Below are positions 32,185-41,747 of a stretch of 42,946 nucleotides of DNA, one piece after another. The notes beneath the pieces were generated by a model. That model searched no databases. It saw nothing but the letters and a program-made list of their open reading frames with translations, and was not told the origin of the DNA. The translations under genes and the position numbers were made by a program. This DNA comes from Dehalococcoidia bacterium. GTDB lineage: Bacteria > Chloroflexota > Dehalococcoidia > Bin125. The stretch lies in NCBI GenBank assembly GCA_022822375.1, contig JAJEBU010000112.1, positions 1-42,946 of the forward strand, given 5' to 3'. The stretch's first letter is position 1. Each line of letters begins with the position of its first letter.

Positions 32185-32214
32185 GGAACTTCAGTTCGGC
32201 ACTCGCGCATACTA
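32185..32214 (-). promoter_or_regulatory. yifB/comM -10 box and LexA-like operator candidate
   Basis: On the minus strand TAGTAT (32214-32209) is a plausible -10 box. About 10 nt further downstream, CGAACTGAAGTTCC (32198-32185) matches the Gram-positive SOS consensus CGAAC-N4-GTTCG at all but the last base. Its position at about +4 to +17 would let a repressor block transcription. A wider inverted repeat, CCGAAC at 32179 and GTTCGG at 32194, overlaps it. The lexA gene is not in the window, so the local consensus is unknown. Confidence 0.4.
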
Positions 32215-32261
32215 GAACACTCTTTCGCAGTCGCGCAACCTCCGTCCACACGGCGCCCGTC

Positions 32262-32287
32262 TAGACTCTCCACATTGGAGGCGCGCC
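32262..32287 (+). promoter_or_regulatory. TAGACT -10 box and ribosome binding site of the aminotransferase gene
   Basis: TAGACT (32262-32267) followed by TTGGAGG and the ATG at 32288 gives a short leader with a Shine-Dalgarno site. The same hexamer drives the leaderless-looking CoA-transferase starts, so this organism appears to use one -10 type with and without leaders. Confidence 0.4.
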
Positions 32288-33421
32288 ATGTCAGACAGTC
32301 GTTACCCCGTCCTGGACAGCGGATTGGCGTTCTTCAACCATGCAGGCGTCTCGCCGTTGCCGGCAGATGTGGCGCAAGCCGTGCGCGATTATGCAGACCA
32401 GGCTGGCCGATCGGGCTACTTCGGGTCGACCTGGCAAGACGACATGGCAGACTTTCGCGCGGTCGCGGCCGAGCTGATCGGCGCGCGGAGCGCCACGGAG
32501 ATTGCGTTCGTGCCCAACACCGCGACGGGCGTCTCGGTCTCGGCCGGTTCACTGGGGCTGCAAGACGGCGATCGCATCCTGGTCACCGATGCCGAGTATC
32601 CGTCCAACCGCCACTTCTACAACTCGCTGCAACAGCGTGGCGTCGAGTTGGACGTCGTCACCCAGCACGACGACGGACGGATTCCGACCGAGGATCTCCT
32701 CTCAGCCGTCAACGAGCGGACGAAGCTGGTGGGACTGTCGCACGTGCAATGGGGCAGCGGCTTCCGCTCAAACCTTCGGCCGATTGCCGACGCGGTGCAC
32801 GCGGTCGGTGGGCTGTTGTCGGTGGACGCCATCCAGTCGGCGGGCGCGCTGCCGGTCAACGTGGTGGAGGACGACGTCGACATCCTCGCCTGCGGCGGCC
32901 ACAAGTGGCTGCTGGGTCCAACCGGATCGGGCCTGCTCTACATCCGCGAGGAGCTGATCGACGGTCTGATTCCACCCGTCCTGGGCGCGAACAGCATGGA
33001 GGACGGTCTCGCGGCCGGGAATGCTGAACTGAGGCTGGCGCCGACGGCAGCGCGGTTCGAACCAGGTGCGACGCCGACGGCGACGATGCTCGGGCTGCGG
33101 GCGTCGATCCGACACCTGCTGGGTGTGGGGATCGACAACGTCTGGGCGCAGTTGGAGTCGGTCACGGCGTATCTCTGCGACGCGCTGGCAGACGCCGGCT
33201 GCCGCGTCTACTCGCCGCGCGGCGAGTCCGAGCGGAGCGGCATCGTGATCTTCGACCCACCCGATGATCTGGCCGCTCGCGAGTCGGTGGACGATACTTG
33301 GGAACGGTTGCAGGATTCCGGAATCATCACGGCCGTACGGTTCGGCCGCCTGCGCGCTTCGCCGCATTTCTACACGCCAGAGTCGGACATCGAGCGTTTG
33401 GCGGCGGCGCTGAAGCCGTAA
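32288..33421 (+). CDS. Class V PLP-dependent aminotransferase / cysteine desulfurase-like protein
   Basis: This 377-aa fold-type I enzyme has FFNHAGVSPLP at the N-terminus, the cofactor Asp180 in LLSVDAIQSAG and the Schiff-base Lys206 in CGGHKWLLGPTGSG. That is the layout of the NifS/kynureninase/isopenicillin-epimerase group. The active-site Cys loop of true cysteine desulfurases is not evident, so sulfur transfer is doubtful; an aminotransferase or lyase role is more likely. A GGAGG precedes the start. It ends 16 bp from the convergent rel gene. Confidence 0.85.
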   Translation: MSDSRYPVLDSGLAFFNHAGVSPLPADVAQAVRDYADQAGRSGYFGSTWQDDMADFRAVAAELIGARSATEIAFVPNTATGVSVSAGSLGLQDGDRILVTDAEYPSNRHFYNSLQQRGVELDVVTQHDDGRIPTEDLLSAVNERTKLVGLSHVQWGSGFRSNLRPIADAVHAVGGLLSVDAIQSAGALPVNVVEDDVDILACGGHKWLLGPTGSGLLYIREELIDGLIPPVLGANSMEDGLAAGNAELRLAPTAARFEPGATPTATMLGLRASIRHLLGVGIDNVWAQLESVTAYLCDALADAGCRVYSPRGESERSGIVIFDPPDDLAARESVDDTWERLQDSGIITAVRFGRLRASPHFYTPESDIERLAAALKP

Positions 33422-33437
33422 GGACCTTCGGCGTTCG

Positions 33438-35639
33438 TTAGTGCTCGCGCTCGACGCCCATCACACCGTGCACGCCATCGAGCTTGGACATCACGCGCTG
33501 CAACTGCGCGAGCCCGCTGGCTTCGACGGTGAAGGTCAGCGTGACCGCGCCGTCAGTCGGCTCGCCGGTGACGAATGAGACCATGTTGACATTCTCGTCG
33601 GCGCAGACGCCGGCAACATCGCGCGCCAAGCCGACGCGGTCCCAGCCCACGATCTTGAGCCGCGCCTCGGTCGCCTTCTGAAACGGCGTCCAGCGAACGG
33701 GGACGATCCGCTCGACGTCAGTCACGGAGAGGATGTTGGGGCATTCGCTGCGGTGGACGGTCACGCCGCGTCCGCGGGTGATGAACCCGGTCACGGTATC
33801 GCCCTGTTGCGGCGTGCAACACGGCGCGAGACGGGTCAGCATGTTGCGTGCGCCGACGACCTGCACGGCATCGCCGGCCTCGCGCGATGGCGACGGCGCT
33901 GGTTCGGTCGCGGTCGCGGTTTCGACCTCATCGTCAGCCGATGCGACCTTCAGCGCGATGGCGTGGGCCGTGATGTCGCCGGCGCCGATCAACGCCAGCG
34001 CGTCTTCCATCGTCTTGGCACGGACCGCGTCCATCACTTCCTGCTCAACGTTGGGCAGTTTGAGGCTCAAGCGGCGTAGTTCGCGTTCGAGTTCGTCGCG
34101 GCCGCGCGCGATGTTCTCGGTGCGGGCCTGCCTGTTGAACCACTGGCGGATCTTGGTACGTGCGTGGTTCGTGGTGACAAATCCGAGCACCGGGTTCAAC
34201 CAGTCGCGGCTGGGTCCACGCGCCGTGCGACTGGTCACGATCTCGACGACATCGCCGTTCTGCAGAGGCGTGGTGAGACGCGACAGACGGCCGTTGACCT
34301 TTGCGCCCACGCATTGGTAGCCGACATCGGTGTGAATCCGGAAGGCGAAGTCGAGGGGCGTCGCGCCGGCGCTCAGAGCGAGGATCTCACCCTTTGGCGT
34401 GTGCACGAACACCTGATCGGGAAAGACATCTGAGCGCAGGGTCTCGATGAACTCCTCAGCACCGCCCTGCTCGCCCTGCCACTCGACGATCTGGCGTAGC
34501 CAGGTCATCCGTTCGCGGTCGTTGATCGCGTTGTGGCGGTTCTCCTTGTAGGCCCAGTGCGAGGCGACGCCGTACTCGGCTTCGCGGTCCATCTCATGCG
34601 TGCGGATCTGCACTTCTACCGCGTAGGAGTCTTGCCAATACGCGGTGGTGTGGAGCGATTGATATCCACTGGGACGCGGGCTGGCGATGTAGTCGTCGAA
34701 CTCGCCCGGCAGCGGACGCCACATCCCGTGCACGACGCCCAGGACCGAGTAACAATCGCTGGTGGTCTCAGTCAGCACGCGCAGGGCGAGCAGATCGTAG
34801 ATGTCGTCGAACGATTTGCCCTGCCGCTCGTACTTCTTGATCTTCTCGCGAATCGAGTAGAGGTGCTTGACGCGTCCGCTCACTTGCGCGCTGATCCCGG
34901 CCTGATCGATGGCGGCCTCGAGCTTGGCGCGAATGTCGCCCAGATAACCTTCGCGTTTCTCGCGGCGCGACGCGACCAGCTGCGAGATCTCTCGGTAGCC
35001 GTTGGGATCGAGGTACTTGAAGCAGAGGTCTTCCAACTGCGCACGAATCTGCCAGATACCCAGACGCGCCGCGAGCGGTGCGTAGATTTCCATCGTCTCG
35101 CGAGCAATCTCGATCTGTTTTTCGGGCTTCATCGCGTCGAGTGTGCGCATGTTGTGCAGCCGGTCAGCAAGTTTGACGATGACGACACGCACATCGTCGG
35201 CCATGGCGACGAACATGCGGCGCAGGTTCTCGGCTTGCACGCCACGGTCGATCGAGCCCTCGACGTTGGGCAGCTGCAGCGCGGCCAACTTTGTCGCACC
35301 CTCGACCAGTTTGGCGACGTCGACTCCGAACTCGGCCACCAGTTGGTCGCGAGTCACGCCGCAATCCTCCATGACGTCGTGCAACAGCGCCGCCTGGACG
35401 GCCGGCACGTCGAGCTGCAACTCGGCGCAGGTCACCGCCGCAGCCAGCGGATGCTCGATGTAGGGATGGCCGGAGCGTCGGAAGCTCCCCTCGTGCTGGA
35501 TGGCCGCGAACTCGTACGCGGCCAACACCAGATCCTGGTCTGCGGGCGCCAGATATTGATCCATCACATCGCACAACGCGTCCAGCGTTGGATGCGCCAA
35601 CATGTCGACAACCTCAACGCGGACGCCTTGCGTAGTCAT
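33438..35639 (-). CDS. rel: Bifunctional RelA/SpoT (p)ppGpp synthetase-hydrolase
   Basis: This 733-aa protein has every domain of a long RSH enzyme: HD hydrolase (HPYIEHPLAAA, LLHDVMEDCG), (p)ppGpp synthetase (GRVKHLYSIREKIKKY, RPSGYQSLHTTAYW), TGS (HTPKGEILALSAGATPLDFA), a zinc-finger-like region (LAPCCTPQQGD, HRSECPN) and a C-terminal ACT domain. The intact HDxxED supports hydrolase activity. It controls the stringent response. The ATG at 35639 has no Shine-Dalgarno sequence but TATGAT ends 6 nt upstream, so the mRNA may be leaderless; the ORF's TTG at 35654 lies inside that box. It diverges from hisS. Confidence 0.96.
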   Translation of the reverse strand: MTTQGVRVEVVDMLAHPTLDALCDVMDQYLAPADQDLVLAAYEFAAIQHEGSFRRSGHPYIEHPLAAAVTCAELQLDVPAVQAALLHDVMEDCGVTRDQLVAEFGVDVAKLVEGATKLAALQLPNVEGSIDRGVQAENLRRMFVAMADDVRVVIVKLADRLHNMRTLDAMKPEKQIEIARETMEIYAPLAARLGIWQIRAQLEDLCFKYLDPNGYREISQLVASRREKREGYLGDIRAKLEAAIDQAGISAQVSGRVKHLYSIREKIKKYERQGKSFDDIYDLLALRVLTETTSDCYSVLGVVHGMWRPLPGEFDDYIASPRPSGYQSLHTTAYWQDSYAVEVQIRTHEMDREAEYGVASHWAYKENRHNAINDRERMTWLRQIVEWQGEQGGAEEFIETLRSDVFPDQVFVHTPKGEILALSAGATPLDFAFRIHTDVGYQCVGAKVNGRLSRLTTPLQNGDVVEIVTSRTARGPSRDWLNPVLGFVTTNHARTKIRQWFNRQARTENIARGRDELERELRRLSLKLPNVEQEVMDAVRAKTMEDALALIGAGDITAHAIALKVASADDEVETATATEPAPSPSREAGDAVQVVGARNMLTRLAPCCTPQQGDTVTGFITRGRGVTVHRSECPNILSVTDVERIVPVRWTPFQKATEARLKIVGWDRVGLARDVAGVCADENVNMVSFVTGEPTDGAVTLTFTVEASGLAQLQRVMSKLDGVHGVMGVEREH

Positions 35640-35651
35640 GGATCGATCATA
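35640..35651 (-). promoter_or_regulatory. Leaderless-type -10 box of rel
   Basis: On the minus strand TATGAT (35651-35646) is followed by six bases and the ATG at 35639. A transcript starting at the A of the ATG would have no leader. No Shine-Dalgarno sequence is present. A -35 box is not clear. Confidence 0.5.
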
Positions 35652-35702
35652 CAAAGCGCAGCGGCGTCACTCCTGCGGCGACGGCCACGAAGCGGTCGTG
35701 GG

Positions 35703-35725
35703 TAAGATGAGGCGAGAGGTCCACC
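35703..35725 (+). promoter_or_regulatory. hisS -10 box TAAGAT and ribosome binding site
   Basis: TAAGAT (35703-35708) followed by GAGAGGT (about 35714-35720) and the ATG at 35726 gives a short leader of about 10-12 nt. The 86-bp spacer to rel therefore carries two divergent promoters. No T-box or other amino-acid-sensing leader fits in this space. Confidence 0.4.
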
Positions 35726-37024
35726 ATGAGCAACCCCGGCCCACAGAACTTTCAGACGCCGCGTGGCACCCGTGATCTGCTGCCGCAGGACTATGACGTG
35801 CATCAGCACGTCGTGCACCACGCGCGAGAGCAGGCGCGGCTGGCCGGTTTCGGATTCATCGAGCCGCCCACGTTCGAGGCGGCCGATCTATTCGCGCGCG
35901 GCGTCGGCGAGGGCACCGACATCGTCGAAAAGGAGATGTACATCTTCGACGATCGCGGCGGTGAACGCCTCGCGCTGCGGCCCGAAGGCACGGCCTCGAT
36001 CTGCCGCGCCTACCTGCAGCACGGCATGGCGAACCTCCAGCAGCCGGTCAAGCTGGCGTACCACTTGCCAATCTTCCGATACGAGCGTCCGCAGGCGGGG
36101 CGCTTCCGCCAGCACACTCAGTTCGGCGTCGAGGCGATCGGCGTCCGCGATGCCGCGCTGGACGCGGAGGTGATCGACCTGGGCTGGAGGATCGCGCAGA
36201 CGTTGGGACTGCAGGACCTGAAGATTCTGCTCAACAGCATCGGCGATCTCGAAGATCGCCAGGCGTATGTGCCGCTGTTGAAGGAGCACTTCGAACCGCA
36301 CCTGGACCGCATCGGCAGCGACGACCGCGGGCGCTGGGATCGCGCGCCGATGCGCCTGCTCGACAGCAAGGACCCACGTACGCAACCGTTTCAGGCGGAC
36401 GCGCCGCTGATCACCGATCACCTTCGGTCCGAATCGGCGGATTACTATGCCGCCGTCAAGGCGCACCTTGAATCGCTCGGTATCCCGTACGAAGAGCGTC
36501 CGTCACTGGTGCGCGGGCTGGACTACTACACGCACACCGTCTTTGAGATCGTGCCCACGACGGCCAGCGGATCGCAAACGACGGTCCTTGCTGGAGGACG
36601 CTACGACGGTCTGATCGAGCAGATCGGTGGGCCGCCGACGCCTGGCATCGGCTTCGGCATGGGCATCGAGCGGATGGCGGGACGTCTCCAGGAGGAGGGA
36701 CTCGCGCCCGAACGGTCGACTGGGCCTGACGTCCTCATCTGCGCCCTCGGTGAGGGCGCGGACACGGCCGCGACCGGCATGGCCGGGAACCTGCGGCGCA
36801 ACGGCGTCTCGGCCACGCTGGCCTTCGGTGGACGCTCGCTCAAGGCGCAGCTCCGCCACGCCAACCGCAGCGGCGCCCGTTATGCCGTGATCGTCGGTGC
36901 GCGCGACTTGGCGGAGGGTGTCGTGACTATTCGAGACTTGCAGACGTCTGAGCAAGAACAGATCGCCATCGCCGACGCCACGAGCGAGCTGAGCAGCCGT
37001 TCGTATACTCAGCGGCAGGACTGA
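35726..37024 (+). CDS. hisS: Histidyl-tRNA synthetase
   Basis: This 432-aa class II synthetase charges tRNA-His. RGTRDLLPQDYDV opens the catalytic core. LRPEGTASICRAYLQHGM and YERPQAGRFRQHTQFGVEAI are motif 2, VRGLDYYTHTVFEI and AGGRYDGLIEQIGG are the HisA and HisB signatures, and GIGFGMGIERM is motif 3. A HGTP anticodon-binding domain closes it. Length is normal for bacteria. It is the first of a translation cluster with prfA and prmC; prfA follows after 8 bp. Confidence 0.97.
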   Translation: MSNPGPQNFQTPRGTRDLLPQDYDVHQHVVHHAREQARLAGFGFIEPPTFEAADLFARGVGEGTDIVEKEMYIFDDRGGERLALRPEGTASICRAYLQHGMANLQQPVKLAYHLPIFRYERPQAGRFRQHTQFGVEAIGVRDAALDAEVIDLGWRIAQTLGLQDLKILLNSIGDLEDRQAYVPLLKEHFEPHLDRIGSDDRGRWDRAPMRLLDSKDPRTQPFQADAPLITDHLRSESADYYAAVKAHLESLGIPYEERPSLVRGLDYYTHTVFEIVPTTASGSQTTVLAGGRYDGLIEQIGGPPTPGIGFGMGIERMAGRLQEEGLAPERSTGPDVLICALGEGADTAATGMAGNLRRNGVSATLAFGGRSLKAQLRHANRSGARYAVIVGARDLAEGVVTIRDLQTSEQEQIAIADATSELSSRSYTQRQD

Positions 37025-37032
37025 GAGCGCAT

Positions 37033-38132
<1,100 letters not shown>

Positions 38133-38136
<4 letters not shown>

Positions 38137-38996
38137 ACGCGCCTGCGATCCTGCGCGATGTCTGGCTGGCCGCGGCGGCGGAGCTCGAGTCGGCGGAGAT
38201 CGACGACGCCCGCTTCGAGGCGGAAGTGCTGCTGCGGCACGCGACCGGTCTGACGCGGGCCCAGCTCTATGCGTCGCTGACCGACGAAATCGACCCTGCC
38301 GCACAACAGCGCTTTCAGACTGCGCTCGCTGAGCGCACGACTCGCAAGCCGCTTGCCTACATCACGGGAACGCGCGAGTTCTACCGGCTGGAGTTTCGGG
38401 TCACGCCTGATGTGCTGATTCCGCGGCCGGAATCGGAGCTGCTCGTCGATGCGGCGCTCGATCACATGCGTCAAGCGCGGATTCGCACGGCGCAGGTCGC
38501 TGACGTCGGCGCGGGATCGGGCGCAGTCGGGATCGCGCTGGCCAGGCATCGGCGCGGGGTGCAGCTGGTCTGCTCCGACGTCTCACGCGACGCGCTGCTG
38601 GTCGCGCGGGACAACGCGCAACGCATTCTGCGACGTCCGCGGGCGGAGTTCGTGCAAGGCGACCTGTTGACGCCGCTGCCCGGTCCGTTCCACTGCGTGG
38701 TGGCGAACCTGCCGTACATCCCTGAGGAGCGTATCGACGATCTCGAACCCGAGGTCTCAGAACACGAACCGCGCATCGCGCTGACGCCGGGCACCAGCGG
38801 CACAGAGCTGATCCTACGCCTGATTACGCAGCTCCCGTCGCGGCTGCATCCCAACGGCATCGCGGTGCTTGAGATCGATCCCGGCCAGGAAGGTGCGATC
38901 GCCGCAGCAGCGCAGCAGATGCTGCCCAACGCGGCGGTCGACATCCTCGACGACATTTCGCAACGCCCGCGCGCCATCCGAATCGTGGCCGGCTGA
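38133..38996 (+). CDS. prmC: PrmC, release factor glutamine methyltransferase
   Basis: This 287-aa SAM-dependent methyltransferase modifies the GGQ glutamine of RF1/RF2. The helical N-terminal domain has ARFEAEVLLRHATGLTRAQL and KPLAYITGTREFYRLEF. The SAM site is VADVGAGSGAVGIALA. The catalytic tetrapeptide, usually NPPY, is NLPY in VVANLPYIPEER, a variant that still keeps the Asn and Tyr. The GTG start overlaps the prfA stop (GTGA). This is the classical prfA-prmC pair. Confidence 0.95.
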
Positions 38997-38997
38997 G

Positions 38998-40188
38998 ATG
39001 GCGGACACAGCGGACACAATGGACGGCCTGCCGTCGCCTGCCGACGCGCCGGTGCAGGGCTATTGCGATCCACGCTTCGCAGCCGTCCGCGAGCAATTCC
39101 AGCAGAACTTCGTCGACCGATCAGAAACCGGCGCAGCGCTGGCTGTGACGCTCGACGGTGAGCTGGTCATCGATCTCTACGGCGGCTGGACCGATGCGGA
39201 GCACTCGACACCGTGGGAGTCGGACACGATCGTCTGCTGCTATTCGGTCGGCAAGGCGATCTGCGCAATCCTGTCCTGGCGCATGGCCGAGCGTGGCGAG
39301 CTGGAGATCGACCGTCCCGTCGCCAGCTATTGGCCGGAGTTCGCGCAGAATGGCAAAGCGGACATTCCCTTCCGCTGGCTGCTGACCCATCAGGCGGGAC
39401 TGGTCGCGATCCGGCGGCCGCTGCCTCGTGGCGCGATGCTGGATTGGGAGCTGATGACCTCGGCGCTGGCCGAGCAAGCACCATGGTGGCCGCCGGGCGA
39501 GGCGCACGGTTACCACTCCAACACGCAGGGGTTTCTGATCGGTGAGGTGGTCCGCCGTATCACCGGGCGATCCATTGGCCAGCATCTGCAGTCCGACCTG
39601 AGCGAACCGATCGGTCTCGATTTCCACTTCGGCACGAAGCCGGAGCACGACCTGCGCACGGCCGACATGTTGCCGATGCAGCAGCCGCCCGATTTCCGCC
39701 GTGCTCCGCCGAGCGCGTTGCAGACGCTCGGCGGGCGCAATCCACCGCACATCCAGAGCGGTCCTGGATCGCAGAACACGCGAGAGTACCGCGCGGCGGA
39801 GTTCCCCTCGACGACTGGGCACGGAGGCGCTCGCGGCCTGGCCAGGCTGTTTGGCGCCCTCGCGACCGACGGACTGCTCGACGGCGTACAGATTCTGGCG
39901 CCGCAGACGATTGACGCCATGTCGACCGAACAGGTCTACGGTGTGGACCGCATACTGGGACGTCCGACGCGGTTTGCTTCAGGATTTCAGCTGACAATGG
40001 CCGAGCGTCCGTTGGGGCCGAATCCGCGCACCTTCGGACACTTCGGTGGCGGCGGATCGCTGGCCTTCGCCGATCCTGATGCGCGGGTCGGCTGGGGTTA
40101 TGTGATGAATCAGGGTCGAGGCGGTTGGCAGCATCGGCACACGCGCCGCCTGCTCGACCTCTTCTACGACTCGCTGGGAACGAGCTAG
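38998..40188 (+). CDS. Serine beta-lactamase-fold esterase
   Basis: This 396-aa protein is of the class C beta-lactamase/EstB type. Ser83 and Lys86 form SxxK in CYSVGKAI, Tyr172 lies in HGYHSNTQGFLIGEVV and HFGGGGSLAFAD is the third motif. No signal peptide is visible, so a cytoplasmic esterase or peptidase acting on small esters is more likely than an antibiotic-resistance enzyme. The ATG at 38998 follows the prmC stop closely; the 9-bp tandem repeat that starts there means the true start could be the next ATG at 39019. The 3' end overlaps convergent guaB3 by 4 bp. Confidence 0.85.
   Translation: MADTADTMDGLPSPADAPVQGYCDPRFAAVREQFQQNFVDRSETGAALAVTLDGELVIDLYGGWTDAEHSTPWESDTIVCCYSVGKAICAILSWRMAERGELEIDRPVASYWPEFAQNGKADIPFRWLLTHQAGLVAIRRPLPRGAMLDWELMTSALAEQAPWWPPGEAHGYHSNTQGFLIGEVVRRITGRSIGQHLQSDLSEPIGLDFHFGTKPEHDLRTADMLPMQQPPDFRRAPPSALQTLGGRNPPHIQSGPGSQNTREYRAAEFPSTTGHGGARGLARLFGALATDGLLDGVQILAPQTIDAMSTEQVYGVDRILGRPTRFASGFQLTMAERPLGPNPRTFGHFGGGGSLAFADPDARVGWGYVMNQGRGGWQHRHTRRLLDLFYDSLGTS
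39001..39018. repeat. Two tandem copies of a 9-bp unit at the esterase start
   Basis: GCGGACACA occurs twice in a row directly after the possible ATG at 38998 and directly before a second ATG at 39019. It either encodes part of a MADTADTMDG tail or is another junction repeat lying upstream of the real start. Confidence 0.75.
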
Positions 40189-41402
40189 TCCCGCATCATC
40201 TGGTAGCGCTTGCCCTCGGTCTTGATGGCGGGCGCGATGACCATTTCGGTGCGCTGCAGATCGCGGATCGTCTCAGCGCCGACACTGCCCATGCATGTGC
40301 GCAGTGCGCCGATCAGGTTCTCTGTGCCATCTGTGCGCGAGGTGGGGCCGAAGAGCAATCGGTCGAGCGAGGTGTGCTGTCCGACGTGAACGCGGACACC
40401 GCGCGGCAGCTCGGCGTGCGGCGTGGCCATGCCCCAGTGGAATCCGCGGCCGGGCGCCTCGACGGTGCCGGCGAACGGCGAGCCGATCATGACCGCATCG
40501 GCGCCGGCGACGAGCGCCTTGCAGAAGTCGCCGCCGGTGCGGATGCCGCCGTCGGTGATGATCGGCACGTAGCGGCCGGTGCGTTCGAAGTAGGCGTCTC
40601 GCGCATAGGCGCACTCGATGGTCGCTGAGACCTGCGGTACCCCGATACCCAGCACCTCTCGTGACGTGCAGGCCGCACCAGGTCCGACACCGACGAGCAG
40701 TCCAGCGATTCCCTCGTCCATGAGCTCCAGCGAAGCGTCGAAGCCGACCGTGTTGCCGACCAGCGTGGGGATCTGCATCTCAGCGATCAGCTCCCGCAGA
40801 ATCAAGCCGCGCTGTGATCGCGAGAAGTGCCGGGCCGTCGTGACGGTGGACTGCACGACGAAGACGTCGGGCGCGGCCTCCTTGACCGCACGGGCGTAGC
40901 GTTTCGCGTTGGGCGGGGTGATCGACACGGCGGAGGTCGCCCCGCCGTCTTTGATCTCTTGCACACGCAAACCGATCAGTTCGTCGCGGATCGGCGTGGT
41001 GTAGGCGCGCTGCAGGATTTCGGTGGCCGTTTCAGTGTCGCTGGCGGCGACTTCTTCCAGGATCTCGGCTGGATCGTCGAAGCGGCATTGCAGTCCCTCG
41101 AGATTCAGCACGGCCATGCCGCCGCGCCGCCCCACGTCGATGGCGAAGTGAGGGTCGACCACCGCATCCATCGCCGCGGCGAGGATCGGGATCTCGAGGT
41201 GCTGACCGGCGAGCGTGGTCGAGACGTCGGTCAGCTCGGGATTGATGGTGACGACCCCTGGCACGATGGCAACGTCGTCGAATCCGTAGGCTTCCTGAAG
41301 CGTCTTGCGTCGCGGCGGCTGACTCGGCAGAGCGGAGTCGTAGGCGCCTTGCACCAGCTCTTGACCGGGGGTGAGTGGTTCGCGCTGCGTCAACGTGGTC
41401 AT
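40185..41402 (-). CDS. guaB3: GuaB3-family IMP dehydrogenase/GMP reductase-like protein
   Basis: This 405-aa TIM-barrel protein lacks the CBS domains of normal IMP dehydrogenase. [40 protein letters not shown] and [17 protein letters not shown] are characteristic of the GuaB3 subgroup. The catalytic Cys is in [15 protein letters not shown], and a mobile-flap region follows. Some GuaB3 proteins have been reported to act as GMP reductases, so the direction of the reaction is uncertain. The ATG at 41402 has GGGGGAG upstream. It is preceded by a long structured leader of about 240 nt (see the 41403-41747 entry). Confidence 0.88.
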   Translation of the reverse strand: MTTLTQREPLTPGQELVQGAYDSALPSQPPRRKTLQEAYGFDDVAIVPGVVTINPELTDVSTTLAGQHLEIPILAAAMDAVVDPHFAIDVGRRGGMAVLNLEGLQCRFDDPAEILEEVAASDTETATEILQRAYTTPIRDELIGLRVQEIKDGGATSAVSITPPNAKRYARAVKEAAPDVFVVQSTVTTARHFSRSQRGLILRELIAEMQIPTLVGNTVGFDASLELMDEGIAGLLVGVGPGAACTSREVLGIGVPQVSATIECAYARDAYFERTGRYVPIITDGGIRTGGDFCKALVAGADAVMIGSPFAGTVEAPGRGFHWGMATPHAELPRGVRVHVGQHTSLDRLLFGPTSRTDGTENLIGALRTCMGSVGAETIRDLQRTEMVIAPAIKTEGKRYQMMRD

Positions 41403-41476
41403 CAGTCTCCCCCTGCTGTGTGGCGCCTCTATCGCGACATCGGTGAGCGAGCGGATTGAGGCAGTAGCTTCTTGGA

Positions 41477-41512
41477 CGCATGGCACGCATGGCACGCATG
41501 ACACGCATGGCG
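41477..41512. repeat. Four tandem copies of a 9-bp unit in the guaB3 leader
   Basis: CGCATGGCA repeats four times with one or two changes (41477-41485, 41486-41494, 41495-41503, 41504-41512), and a related CGCATGGCG occurs at about 41523. The unit is GCATGC-like and can pair with itself. It is too short and unspaced to be a CRISPR array. Confidence 0.8.
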
Positions 41513-41734
41513 CACCTGGCAACGCATGGCGAGGGCGCGATGGGCCGTTAAACGCACAAGCGCGGCACGAGGCCGCGCTTCGTCGTGTCGACACTGCTGG
41601 TCCGTGCAAACAAGCACGAGGCTGACCGCCCTCTCCTGTCCGCGATTGGGACATTCTAGAACAGCCTTCCGCGCGGTCGGCGTAAACGAGCGCACAACAG
41701 ACGGTGCGTCGTCCCGCTCATCCACCGGCCTGCT

Positions 41735-41747
41735 TAGAGTGTGAATC
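41735..41747 (+). promoter_or_regulatory. Leaderless-type -10 box of rsmI
   Basis: TAGAGT (41735-41740) ends 7 nt before the rsmI ATG at 41748. No Shine-Dalgarno sequence is present, so transcription and translation probably start at the same base. Confidence 0.45.

Larger units (their letters stand above)
41403..41747. promoter_or_regulatory. 345-bp spacer: long guaB3 leader, hairpin, repeat and rsmI promoter
   Basis: On the minus strand TAGAAT (41658-41653) is a possible -10 box for guaB3, which would give an untranslated leader of about 240 nt. In that leader AAGCGCGG (41558-41565) and CCGCGCTT (41573-41580) form a perfect 8-bp stem with a 7-nt loop. It lacks a T-run, so a standard terminator is unlikely. 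A 9-bp tandem repeat lies at 41477-41512. No known purine riboswitch motif is recognised. The minus-strand ORF that continues to 41654 encodes an artefact-like Cys/Val repeat. Confidence 0.4.

Noticed and set aside
32185-32198. Inverted repeat as a simple hairpin only
   Set aside because: A 4-nt loop with four-base arms is weak as RNA structure; the operator reading fits better, though it remains unproved.
31801-33027. 408-aa plus-strand ORF across yifB and the aminotransferase gene
   Set aside because: It crosses a divergent promoter and has arginine-rich out-of-frame composition.
34533-35705. 390-aa plus-strand ORF antisense to rel
   Set aside because: All Rel domains are intact on the other strand, so this is a shadow frame.
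38998-40188. Antibiotic-resistance beta-lactamase
   Set aside because: There is no signal peptide, and the motifs match the broader esterase branch of the fold.
41477-41512. Possible CRISPR array
   Set aside because: The 9-bp units are contiguous, with no spacers and no cas genes nearby.
41558-41580. Intrinsic terminator
   Set aside because: The stem is perfect but has no T-run on either strand, and it lies between divergent genes where no terminator is expected.
41403-41654. N-terminal extension of GuaB3
   Set aside because: The extension translates the tandem repeat into Cys/Val blocks, and a strong ribosome binding site marks the ATG at 41402.
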